A stretch of DNA of 64,000 nt from Litoditis marina (lineage: Eukaryota; Nematoda; Chromadorea; Rhabditida; Rhabditidae): the NCBI GenBank assembly GCA_964036275.1, contig OZ038435.1:34652228-34716227 (forward strand), read 5' to 3'. Under the pieces are notes generated by a model. It saw only the letters and a program-made list of their open reading frames with translations. It did no database searches and was not told the DNA's origin. The translations under genes were made by a program, and so were the position numbers. This document shows, piece by piece, positions 41,340 through 50,969 of the stretch (positions within the stretch are counted from its first letter, which is position 1; every line of letters begins with the position of its first letter).

Positions 41340-44300
41340 ATGGCTTGTACTTCTCCATACGCGTTGGTACCATTGATAGACAGAAAGGATTTGGCAGGAA
41401 AGTGTATCGACCTGCTGAATGAGGTCAGTGTAAAACACCTGGCTTGAATATTACTGATATTGATGTAGACTGTGTCCTGTATTTCACGTTGCAAAGATGC
41501 AAGTTTCGTTGAGAATCTCCGATATGTTCAGTGGTAAGCTGTCCTGTACCGTAAAGCACTGTTTCGGAGTTTGCCGTCACTGAGATTCAGTTTGTATTCA
41601 GGAGTGGCCCAGAAGTCATGCAGCCCGCGCCCATTCGCAGGAGAAGTCGATGCGAAGTTCACCCCCGATGTCGCTTCTTCTAATCGATACGGAGACTGAC
41701 ATCCTGATCGGGCATGCCCGAGTCTGCCATCTTCCAAATAGGTTCGTCCCACCTCGGAGAATGCCCTTGTTGGCTTCAGAATTTCTAACGTGCCAGAGAG
41801 TTTGCAAACCTTCCCGCAAAGTTATGTGCACTCTTTTCGAGTGCACTTCCGATATCTATTTGTTGACCATATATGTAGAAGTTCCACCTGACTGAATTTC
41901 TCTTCATGTTCGAGAGGCTCGATCAGGGCGGGCAGGTCGTTAATACCATTGATAAACGCGACCCGCTGTGTTTGTATTTCGATCCCGCCCCATTTTAGTC
42001 CCAATTTGAAAACTGATCTATAGCAGATCAAACTACAACTCACATAGTTCGTTTTAGGGTTGTTAATCGAGTTGAAAATTTCGAGTTTTTCGAGTTTCGA
42101 GTTTTTCGAGTTTTCGAAAATTCGAGTTTTTCGAGTTTCGAGTTATTCGAGTTTCCGATATTTCGAGTTTTTCGAGTTTCGAGTTTTTCGAGTTCTGAAA
42201 ATTTTCGAGTTTTTCGAGTTTCGAGTTTTTCGAGTTCGGGAATTTTTTTTCGAGTTTCGAGTTATTCGAGTTTCCGATATTTCGAGTTTTTCGAGTTTCG
42301 AGTTTTTCGAGTTCTGAAAATTTTCGAGTTTTTCGAGTTTCGAGTTGAACTCAGAACTCGAAATTTCGAGTTTTTCGAGTTTTTTTGTTGAAAATTTCGA
42401 GTTTCAGACAATTCGAGTTTTTCGAGTTTCGAGTTTTTCGAGTTTTCGAAATTTCGAGTTTTTCGAGTTTTTAGTTTTTCGAGTTCTGAAATTTTCGAGT
42501 TTTTCGAGTTTCGAGTTGAACTCGAAACTCGAAATTTCGAGTTTATTTCGAGTTTTTCGAGTTCGAGTTTATTTTTTAACAACCCTAGTTCGTTTCATTC
42601 CCACAGAGACCCATTGGCATCGTGCCATGATTTTCGGATGACTATTTCTCAGAGCAGACATAAGTATTCTAAGAATTTTTTCATTTACGTGTTGATAAGG
42701 AACGAAACAATCGCTAAAATAAATTTGCAGTTATTTGAAAAACTCCGAAGTGGTGAAAAATAGCCTGGAAAATTCATTGGAATTCTGCCAAGTCTCAGTA
42801 GGAATGATGCTCAGAACGATAGGCGCCAATTTTTTTCGATTGGCCAGCTACAAAACCGAGAGAGTGTGCAGGTCAATGAGGCCGCAGACATCTGGGTCTC
42901 TCTGACCTGCACACTCTCTCGCTCAGCCAATAAAAAAGTGGCTGGCCAATTGGCTGAGAATTGTCTGAGCCAGGACTATATATTGTCACATTGTATTGTT
43001 TGTCTCTCTTTCAGACCAACCTCGTGTTGGGTTGAATCTGTGATAGTGAGAAGGGTGGATCGAGGAAAGGGTCTCGGGAAGATACTCATGACCATGACGG
43101 AGACCTTTGTGCAACAATTCGGATTCGACCAGGTAGTTGGTGACTTTCTTTTTAATTTTGTCAAAGAAGGACGATTATGTGGTCCAATCACAACGCTTCA
43201 GTCCTTTAAACTGCAATACATTTTTCAATTGCAATTTAAAGGACCGTTGACACGGGATTGGTCCACATAATCGTCCTGCGTTAACTAGAAAACAACCTTG
43301 TTAAAGGGGGGCTGCAATGAATTTTCAAATAAATAAACAGCCCCCCTTTAATACAATAGTTTGGTGTGGTCGTTCAGCACGGCTTTCGATGAACGAATGG
43401 ACAATGACGGGATCAAACTACAAACAGCGGCTCACAGCTAGATGTACAGTATCCAACCGGTCTTTCTTGAGTTTAGCTTACAAGTCTTTCCAGGCCTTTC
43501 TCTCCACGGACGACAAGATGGAGTTCTACCGTAGTTGTGGTTACACCGAATGTGCGCCAATCCTACACTCTACTGCCACAACCTCGGTGTTTTCCGTGAT
43601 GGCGCATGTTGAGGTAAGTTCTTTTAATCTCTACGATACTACAGTGTTCAAAACCGAATAGCCATCTCTTGATTACTAGGTGCCACAACACTGGAAAATA
43701 TTACAACTCTCAACTCAACATGTTTTATTGCCTGAGTGTAGGGGAAGCAAATTGATGTTCGAAAAGGGCCACATCTGAGTTGTAGTTCTAACTCGTTACA
43801 AACCTCAAATGGCAAGTTTTGTCCAAAAAGCAACGGAATCAACCTACAAACACAGCGGATAGTGCTACATTCACTATATACGCTCCCTTACCCTTTGGAA
43901 GGTGCCAATCGTATACACGAGTTTCAAAGCGTCCCCCGATCTTCCTCAAATCCATTTTCAATCCGCTTAGCGCGTAAGAGGATGACTGCGACAATCTCGT
44001 CTGAGGGATTCATAGAAAATCCTGCGAGAAGAGTGGGATGTGTGTTGGTCTGATCTGCGCTGTTCGTGGTTTAACCGCTCGTATTGAAGTTGTGGTTCAC
44101 AATCTCTGATGTGTATGCAATTCAAACCACAGTCTAGACATGGCTGTATTCATTAATCTCTCAACTGTCGGATCACATCCTAGTCTCCAGTAAAATACGC
44201 TGTTTCTCTGATCCCACATGTTACTGGGACACGAGTCTGGCAAAACTGTGCGCAAAGAGTGAGACGCAGGGTGGCCTCAAGATGTCAGGATATTCCAGCA

Positions 44301-44666
44301 TACATACTAGAAACATCCCTAAACAAAGACATATTTGCGTCAATTTTTCGCGGCTCATCGGCTAAAAAGGGAGAAAGAGATCGATGAGATCAATGAGGCG
44401 GCAGATATGAAAGAGTGTGACCTGCACACTCTTTAATCGAGGCGGCTGCAAAAAAGGCTCGGAATTGTTTGAGTAACTCCTAATTGCAGACGGATGTCTC
44501 ACATCCAATTCCACCGAAGGAGAAAACTGTGACGTCATCGTCGAATGGAATGAGGTCATCATTGGCCCCGCCCCCTCCGCCACCACCTCCTGCTCCTTTG
44601 AGCAACAGAGAGAAAAAGAAGGACATCTCTACGATAAATCATCAATACATGCACAAAACGTTCTAG
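41340..44666 (+). CDS. naa-80: NAA80/NAT6-like actin N-terminal acetyltransferase
   Basis: GNAT-fold enzyme that in animals acetylates the processed N-terminus of actin, aided by a profilin-binding polyproline segment. Five exons: 41340-41423, 41602-41741, 43015-43132, 43494-43613, 44490-44666. Total 639 nt, 212 aa. The sequence opens with YALVPLIDRKDLAGKCIDLL and EWPRSHAARAHS, as in human NAA80. The acetyl-CoA loop is R91-G-K-G-L-G96 within VRRVDRGKGLGKIL, and STDDKMEFYRSCGYT is the usual GNAT end. The last exon encodes eight consecutive prolines (181-188) followed by APLSNREKKKD and a final QYMHKTF. Introns 2-4 hold a hAT-like element and hairpin repeats. An ATTAAA at 44686-44691 is the likely polyadenylation signal. 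The last exon is duplicated twice downstream, so alternative 3' ends are possible. The symbol is my assignment from recalled human sequence. Confidence 0.88.
42055..42587. mobile_element. hAT-like element filled with a TTTCGAG minisatellite
   Basis: Perfect 12-bp terminal inverted repeats TAGGGTTGTTAA / TTAACAACCCTA and a perfect 8-bp duplication GTTCGTTT (42047-42054 and 42588-42595) are the signature of the hAT superfamily. Apart from the ends, the 533 bp are made of TTTTTCGAG / TTTCGAGT units in direct orientation with a few inverted units. No transposase is present. The element lies in NAA80 intron 2 and interrupts the dispersed repeat whose other copy starts at 37716. A decayed relative is at 81-175. 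Confidence 0.85.
42588..42808 (+). repeat. Dispersed ~215-bp intronic repeat, copy 2
   Basis: Aligns with 37716-37935. Its left edge has been separated from upstream DNA by the hAT-like insertion. Confidence 0.7.
42826..42960. repeat. Hairpin repeat, AGAGTGTGCAGG family, best copy
   Basis: GCCAATTTTTTTCGATTGGCC, then GAGAGAGTGTGCAGGTCA ... TGACCTGCACACTCTCTCG, then GGCTGGCCAATTGGC. The inverted arms are long and nearly perfect around a loop of about 35 bases. Related copies: 29063-29160, 44365-44470, 60918-61050, 63040-63160. Confidence 0.75.
43158..43280. repeat. Long-stem hairpin repeat, GGACGATTATGTGG family, copy 2
   Basis: AGGACGATTATGTGGTCCAA ... CTTTAAACTGCAATACATTT ... TTGGTCCACATAATCGTCCT. 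A near-perfect stem of about 50 bp lies in NAA80 intron 3. Confidence 0.8.
44365..44470. repeat. Hairpin repeat, AGAGTGTGCAGG family, copy in NAA80 intron 4
   Basis: GATCAATGAGGCGGCAGATA and AAGAGTGTGACCTGCACACTCTT form a short stem. It ends about 20 bp before the acceptor of the last NAA80 exon. Confidence 0.55.
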
Positions 44667-44852
44667 AATACCGTATTTGTCCTGAATTAAAGTCGTTTTT
44701 CACAATGAGTTTGTGACTTTATTGTCGATTTTGTTAAAAGGTGACGAAAATTGAATTACTTAAAACAGTTTTGACCTTGTTGCATTGAGAATTTACGAAT
44801 GTGCAACCTTAAAAAAACGAGAAACCTTGGTCTCTCATCAAAAACGATACCA

Positions 44853-44890
44853 GATACGGCGCAGGGAGGGGCGCCTATATATAAACAACC
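44853..44890 (+). promoter_or_regulatory. Conserved GC-box/TATA block, copy A
   Basis: GATACGGCGCAGGGAGGGGC followed by GCCTATATATAAACAACC lies about 190 bp after the NAA80 stop codon. The same block is at 50932-50969 (B) and 60046-60082 (C). In copy C the surrounding UTR-like sequence has diverged but this block differs at only two positions. It looks like a core promoter for an unidentified downstream transcript; this is inference. Confidence 0.4.
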
Positions 44891-45060
44891 AGTTTTCCTG
44901 AAAATGTTCCCTCTTGGTTGTTAGTGGTATAGGGTTCGTCAAACCGTTGGGGACAGCGTACGATCAATTTGGTAGTGGGCGGGGTTTGGAGAGCAGCCAG
45001 ATCGTCTGCGTAACTCTGATCTATCAACTCTCTCGTGTGCTGGCAAGTAATCAAACCTTC

Positions 45061-45398
45061 TCTAGAAGTTGGCGGCGAGTCGCCGGCGGGTCGCCTGCGA
45101 TTATTTTCAGGCCGTTGGTTCTGGATAAGATATATGTTAATCAGATACGTATACTTGTAGTTTTTAGGTAGGTGACATGTTTATGCATGAACAATGAAGC
45201 CGTTAATCTCATCGTGTCTATTTCTGGCGACGATAAGTATATACAACATTTTTATTCTTTGTAAAATTACCAGTTCCTGTATCTGATCATTATATAGAAC
45301 GTTCAGTGTGAAGGATCTAAAAATAATCGCAGGCGACCCGCCGGCGACACTCTGCCGACCCCTCCATGTCGCCGGCGAGTCGCCGCCAAATTCTAGAG
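45061..45398. mobile_element. GC-rich MITE with 3-bp target duplication
   Basis: Terminal inverted repeats begin TCTAGAAGTTGGCGGCGAGT on the left and TCTAGAATTTGGCGGCGACT on the right complement. A second inverted segment GGGTCGCCTGCGATTATTTT lies just inside. TTC flanks both sides (45058-45060 and 45399-45401). The paralogous position in unit 2 (51137-51139, CAAACCTTCTGCTG) has one TTC and no insert. The interior is A/T-rich without an ORF. A 3-bp duplication fits PIF/Harbinger or CACTA elements, but the terminal bases fit neither consensus well. Confidence 0.85.
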
Positions 45399-45782
45399 TT
45401 CTGCTGTCTTTCTCGGAAAAATGGCGACTATATGTTGCCGTTGCAATCGAATGAAAGAACAAAGTTCGAACATCTACTCATCAAGAGTCGTTTCCGACGA
45501 GTGTGCAAATGGTGGTCGATAGATAAGATAGCACTATAAAACAGCAACCCTTGTTCCCTTCTGTATAGGTCACATTTTATCGGTGTTTCATTGAACGATA
45601 AGCAATTGCAAGATCACTAACACATTCCATCCCTTGAATACACAATAAACTACAATAGTTACCACCTATAAAACTATCTGATAAAAATCTGTGGAAAGCG
45701 ATAAAGGAACACATATTGCAACAATATGACGTGAATGAATAAATCTTGAAATCTTGACGTCTTGAAATAAAACTATTTCTAG

Positions 45783-46429
45783 GTGCTGCTTATCTCTCTC
45801 ACTCTGGTAGTATTTTGGAAAATAAGTCGAGGAGAAGTTAGTAAACTACCAGCGGGAACAGAATGGGAGGTTACATCAGGGTTAATCGCCCTTCAGAAAG
45901 CAAAGTGTGTTACCAGTCAGAGATTCAACCCCCCCTCCCTCCATTCAGAACAGTTTGGCGAATGGGGTCTATATCTCTACATATATTTTGTTTTACCATA
46001 TATTATTATAGATCTGAAAACGTTCAGATAGATAGATCAGACCAAACACTAGTAGAGTAGTCCGAATAGCCATTTGAATGCAAGGAATGGGCTCTTTTTG
46101 CCGAAATCAAAAAAAAACTCGGCAGGTTTTTATTCAAACTAAACCATGAAGTTTCATATATTCGAATCGTGACGGTTTTCTCGTAGAATGCACGGTCAGA
46201 TTCAGATGTGTAGATGAGAAGGATGACTGGCAGACACGATTGCTTTGCGCTGGAAAAGTTTTATATTCTAAATGTGTTGCAGCAGCGTGTTGCATCGGGC
46301 GACCCAGAGGACAGAAGCAGCTATGGTTCGTCGCGTCGTCGTCAGGCTATAGTTCGTCGTTGGGCTGATGGGATACTCCCATCATTCGCTTCGTTGACAA
46401 TAGCAACACCTGATGCGACTCCGGTTTAG
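45783..46429 (+). CDS. Possible two-exon 3' coding segment, unit 1 (unrecognised)
   Basis: Speculative. A TTTCTAG acceptor at 45782 opens a hydrophobic segment LLISLTLVVFWKISRGE (45783-45836). It can be spliced at GAA|GTTAGT in frame to 46283-46429, which follows a good GTGTTGCAG acceptor. That part encodes QRVASGDPEDRSSYGSSRRR, then a basic stretch AIVRRWADGILPSF, and ends ATPV-stop. A membrane or signal segment followed by dibasic sites would suit a secreted precursor, but I recognise no family and no initiator exon was found. The second unit carries the same arrangement at 51523-52171. The 46283-46429 sequence is unchanged there. Confidence 0.2.
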
Positions 46430-46926
46430 CTATTTTCTCGAACTGAAATAATCTCTGGTCTCCAATATTTCTCCTCTCATGAAACTCGATACAAAAAAAA
46501 CATAATGTCGGTCATATCAGTCATATCATTTGCAATCAATCATCGTCTTCGATCTTTTACCCCGCATGCGATTTCTATCGTGTTTGCTTAAGAATAAATG
46601 TTTCAGTTTATACACTGACTTTGAGCGTAGTATTTCACAAAGTTAATTCCAGCTTCATCTGAGCTTTTTTATCATTTGCTGGTCATCCCTGTTTTGTCAT
46701 TATCGTAGTTTTTTCGTCCGCCCTGTTATGACGATATTTCCAGTGTTGAATCAAATCTGTGAATAAATTTGAATGTTACTATTCCTTCGTCTCTCAATCA
46801 ATAATAAAAGATAGAAAAGTTTGCCATCTTGACCGATTTAGAGCCACAAAATCAAAGGGAAGAGCCCCCGTTTCAAAATTGCTAATTCCGCTCGCCAGCC
46901 GCTGGCTTAGCGACCTTTTATAGTGA

Positions 46927-47100
46927 GTGCCAAATTTATAAATTTCTGTCTCTTGCCGGAATCGAACCTGCGAGCAAAAGATTCGTAGGAGGGCGCTAAC
47001 CACTGTACCATCGGGCAATATTGGGAATCGAACAAATGTGTGCGTACACAGCGAAAAGTGAGATATACAGTACCCTCTCGCCTTTCCGTTGTCAACGACT
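46927..47100 (-). repeat. tRNA-derived short repeat (SINE-like), copy 2
   Basis: The minus strand reads GGTACAGTGGTTAGCGCC ... CGCAGGTTCGATTCCGGC, with A-box and B-box motifs but no proper cloverleaf. The flanks match 4116-4300, including AAAGTGAGATATACAGTACC. It is duplicated with the unit (52679-52853). Confidence 0.6.
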
Positions 47101-47490
47101 ATAGTGAGCCCCTGACCGCGGCCCTTGCCGGCGCGCCCTTGCCAGTTGCTTGCTGGCTGCGGCCCGCGCCTGCCTTAGCTACTGAATCAGGTCAGTTCGG
47201 CAAATTCCGCAAGAGTAGTATATACAAAGTTGACGCGAGATGATCATTTTACACATTCTCCACTTTTTGACTATTTTAACGCACAAAAACATTAAAAATC
47301 TGTTTTAACTTATCGAAAATTGGTCATTTCTGAAGAAAATGATAATTTTGTACTGAACGGTCCTTTGACCATTTTGCCCATCCTCCATTTTTAGCATTTT
47401 TATACCGTTTCCAGGCATTCACAAACACAAAACAATGCTCAAATGTTTATTGCAACTCGAAGGCGTTGACAAATCATATCATAAGGTGTG

Positions 47491-47715
47491 TTACTTGTGG
47501 ACAGGTGCATTCTTGTCTTCCTTGCGAAAATCTGGACGTTGAACCACGGTAAGATCGGCGGGACCAGAACCAGCGGGAACGTGCATAGCTTTGCCATGTG
47601 GCGTATCCAGGGGGACTCCGACAGCGTTTGCGTAGTTGCCCTCGAAGCCTTTGGCGACTACGAATTGGTCACCAACACGGCCTTCCATGATTTTGCGGGC
47701 AGGTTTATCAGGCAT
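47491..47715 (-). CDS. 74-aa protein of unknown function, unit 1
   Basis: I do not recognise the family. The single-exon ORF encodes a soluble, Gly/Lys-rich protein beginning MPDKPARKIMEGRVGDQF, with GVPLDTPHGKAMHVPAGSGP in the middle and PDFRKEDKNAPVHK at the end. There is no signal peptide or membrane segment. Several signs suggest a real gene: a TTTCAG acceptor 28 bp before the ATG (exon from 47743), a minus-strand AATAAA 40 bp after the stop (47446-47451), and upstream GATA sites AGATAAG (47887-47893) and TGATAAG (near 47924-47930) around a TTTAAAAG box (47903-47910). TGATAAG sites drive gut expression in nematodes, so intestinal expression is a reasonable guess. The copy in unit 2 differs only by Asp3 to Asn. 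Confidence 0.6.
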   Translation of the reverse strand: MPDKPARKIMEGRVGDQFVVAKGFEGNYANAVGVPLDTPHGKAMHVPAGSGPADLTVVQRPDFRKEDKNAPVHK

Positions 47716-47879
47716 GGTTGTGCGGAAGTCTGGCGAGACGAGGCTGAAATTTTTATTATTATTATTCTACTCTTTTAACAAAAGAAAAGTGATCTGTTAT
47801 GAAGACACGAGAGTGAAAGACTGATAAACTTTAAAAAAAAGACAGCGAACGATTATGGCGATGAACTCAGCCGAGTTGT

Positions 47880-47935
47880 GTGTTGTCTTATCTTTCGCAC
47901 GCTTTTAAAGCCCCGTTATTGCACCTTATCAGCTA
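47880..47935 (-). promoter_or_regulatory. GATA-site promoter region of the 74-aa gene
   Basis: On the minus strand the order is CTGATAAGG, TTTAAAAGC, AGATAAGAC over about 45 bp, located 170-215 bp upstream of the start codon. The same region is intact in unit 2 (53642-53697). Confidence 0.4.
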
Positions 47936-48419
47936 AAACCCCGAGTCACCTTTTATTAATGTCATGGTTTCGATTTATTTACATGCAAGCATGTGATAAG
48001 AGGGGAAACAGCAATATGACAGTGGGATATAAAAACATTTGAAAACGGGAAAAATGGTCGGAAATCCACCAACATCATTTGGTCAATAACAATTAGAGTG
48101 AAAAAGTAAACCATATGACAATTAGTAAAAAGTGGGGGAACCAACAAATGTGTGAGTTGTGTTTGGTTTGACCTCTATATCAGCAAAAAGTGAACGATAC
48201 GAATTGATGTGATACTGTAGTAGAAGTATACTGCAAATAGAACAATACCAATGCTGCACAACGGTCCACGAAGCCCGCATAACATTTCAGAAATTGCCGA
48301 AGCTTGTGTTTCATGTGTACCATGTCATGCGTGCGTCAGACAACTCACGCAGAGCGCTTCGAGCTCCGCGCGATACAGATAAACGAATCACAAATGGGAT
48401 TCATTGATTGGGCCAGACT

Positions 48420-49830
48420 CACAGATGAACAAAAAAACAGTAGAAGTCTTATTCAAATGCATTCACTTAATGTGCTTTTTTGTGGCAGATAACAACATCG
48501 GTATTTTGGATTTCTTGCTTAATTTCAAGTACTTGGATCCAGCCCGTACTGTGAAAAACTTAGCACGTTGGCTAGTTTTTGTGGTTGGAGAACTGAATTT
48601 CGCGCCAGAACCTCTAGTACGTGAAGGTTTGAACGTGAAAAAGTCTGTTGCACTTAATCCACATTGACCAGTTATGATTTTATGAATCATAATGAGTTCT
48701 GTAGTATTTTTTCTAGATTCTAAAGTGACCAAGTTTAGTTTTCTGTTTCTAAATGTAGAGGATTTTACAGGGATTTCACAATACGTATAGCCCCCAAACG
48801 GAAGAACAGCTTTCTAGTAAAGTCGTTCTGAACTGATTCAAGTTTCTTAAGAAACCCGCTATCTGAGTTGAACACAGTAGTACCGAATTCAACCATTGGT
48901 CGGACATAAGTTTTATACGCTTTTAGCCAAACATTCCTATTCCGAGTTTTCAAAATTTTGAAAAGATTGTATTTTCGATGCTTTGCGGACTTAATGATAT
49001 GTTCAACATGATCTTTGAATGAAAGATTTTGATTTAGCAAAAACCCGAGATCTCGAACATTTTCATCCACTTTTCTGAGATCGATTCCGTTCATTTCGTA
49101 GGTTTGTCGCGAGTTTTTGGTGCGTAAATGCAAGACACTAGTTTTTTCTACTGATAGTGGAAGACCCCAATCTACAGACCATTTACAAATCTTACTAAGG
49201 CATTTCTGCAACTACTCATTACTTTTGCCATTACTGAAAGATTTGAACCCTTTCGTATCATCAGCAAAAACTTTGCAGCGTATAACTGGAGATTCAGTCA
49301 GAACACTAGGTATTTCAAACGTAAATATGTTGAAAAGAATCGGGTAGAGAGCACTACCTTGTGGAAATCCACTGGTTATCTCACGTGAGCTATAAAAACT
49401 CAAATTAACTCTCACGGCAAACGTGCGTTTTCTCAGATTTTCTCTAATTCATGATACAATAGTACTATGGAATTCAAGTTTTTCAAGTTTGTTTAGCAAC
49501 ATTCTGTGTGAAACTCGGTCAAACGCTTTCGAGAAATCGAAATATACTACATCCACAGAATCTTTCTTATTTGAAGAAAGGGTTCATTCATTAATACATT
49601 CTTTCATCTGTGTTTCCACAGATTTACCTTTTCTGAAACCGTGTTGGTGAGGAGATGAAGCATTATTCTCGTTCACATGTTTTATCATTACTCGCTTTAA
49701 TATTTTCTCGAAAAGTCGGGCAAATATTGATGTAATGCTAACTGTTCTGTAGTTACTTGGGTTGGAAAATGGGTTTTTTTGGGTAAAGGAGTTACCAGAG
49801 GAAATACAACTTGGATAAATGAAACAAACA
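48420..49830 (-). mobile_element. 5'-truncated LINE (non-LTR reverse transcriptase), unit 1
   Basis: On the minus strand, reading from 49830 down, broken frames give NPFSNPSNYRTVSITSIFAR, HGFRKGKS, then the catalytic block YFDFSKAFDRVSHRMLLNKL, ITSGFPQGSALYPILFNIF and CKVFADDTKG (the DD pair is present). These are followed by WSVDWGLPLSVEKTSVLH, the Tyr-rich thumb KAYKTYVRPMVEFGTTVF and a C-terminal tail with DFFTFKPSRTRGSGAKF. In-frame stops and frameshifts interrupt it. The motif order fits CR1/Jockey-type elements. The endonuclease part is absent. Confidence 0.85.
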
Positions 49831-50568
49831 ATTCAATCGTCGTAATTGTAATTTAATAGTTAAAAAAATATGAAAATTGGCGTACATCGACTAGAAAAAC
49901 AAGAATGTGAAACGTGCTCCATCGCACAGCCGAACACATTACGGTGTCGATGGTTATTAATGTGCAGCAGCGTATTAATATGAATCATACTGTTCACCTA
50001 CCTCTTTTAAGAATGTTTTTCGCTAGCAAATAAGTTTAGTTATTTAGTTGCAATGCAACGAATGATTGATGAGCAAGAACAGCATTAAAAATCAGTTTTT
50101 TTGTGTTTTACAAAGCTTTCTTAGCATTTTTTTGAACAGGCTTTCATCACAAACATAAAGAAAATAGAAGCAAGTGTGCTGAGCTCCTAACTATACTTGT
50201 AAACATTGTGTTCGTGTAGATTTTATCACAAGAAAAGGTTCCTGAAACACGTAGATCCCAACTTCGTATAATCGAATATACGCTGTTCTTTGCTACTACA
50301 TCGTGCTGGGATACAAGATTCGCGAAATAGTGCGCAAACCGTGAGACGCAGGATGGGATCAAGATGTCAGGATGTTCCAGCATAAGCATACATACCCCAC
50401 CTGGGTCCGCTCTTTTCATGGAATGTCTGCGCGGTGTGTTACCCCATCCCCCCAGTGTATAGTTTGATCCCATTGATTTTTAGTGGAAATTTGTGAGTTA
50501 GGTAGTTAGGTGTATTGAGATCAAACTACAATGGAGATTTGTTCAGACTCTGTAACTCCTCTTTGCAG

Positions 50569-50715
50569 GCGGATATCTTACAGCCAATTCCTCCGAAGAC
50601 GAAAACTGTGACGTCATCTTCGAATGGAATGACGTCATCATTGGACCCGCCCCCTCCGCCACCACCTCCTGCGCCTTTGAGCAACAGAGAGAAAAAAAGG
50701 ACATCTCTACGATAA
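50569..50715 (+). pseudogene. NAA80 terminal exon, copy B (hybrid, frameshifted)
   Basis: It has an intact CTTTGCAG acceptor and keeps the polyproline run, but a one-base deletion in the A-run of GAGAAAAAAAGGAC shifts the frame, ending it at TAA 50713-50715 after REKKRTSLR. The native ending QYMHKTF is lost. Up to the proline tract it matches copy C (GCGGATATCTTACAG); after it, mostly copy A (TTGAGCAACAGAGAG, then AAGTCGTTTTT in the 3' UTR). Confidence 0.8.
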
Positions 50716-50931
50716 ATCATCAGTACATGCACAAAACGTTCTAGAATACCGTATTTGTCCTGAATTAAAGTCGTTTTTTCACAATGAGTTTGTGACTTTA
50801 TTGTCGATTTTGTTAAAAGGTGACGAAAATTGAATTACCTAAAACAGTTTTGACCTTGTTGCATTGAGAATTTACGAATGTGCAACCTTAAAAAAACGAG
50901 AAACCTTGGTCTCTCATCAAAAACGATACCA

Positions 50932-50969
50932 GATACGGCGCAGGGAGGGGCGCCTATATATAAACAACC
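50932..50969 (+). promoter_or_regulatory. Conserved GC-box/TATA block, copy B
   Basis: Sequence as in copy A at 44853-44890, with no difference seen. Confidence 0.35.

Noticed and set aside
42060..42582. Open frames with Phe/Arg/Val/Ser or Lys/Asn/Ser/Arg repeats
   Set aside because: They are translations of the TTTCGAG minisatellite in both orientations, not proteins.
46344..46400. Resemblance of RRWADGILPSF to glucagon/VIP-family peptide starts
   Set aside because: The similarity is a few residues after a dibasic site; the rest does not fit, and no initiator or signal peptide exon was found.
46930..47010. Possible functional tRNA gene on the minus strand
   Set aside because: Box A and box B are present but the anticodon arm and acceptor stem do not pair correctly, and the same degenerate form occurs at 4116-4300 with shared non-tRNA flanks. 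It is a repeat.
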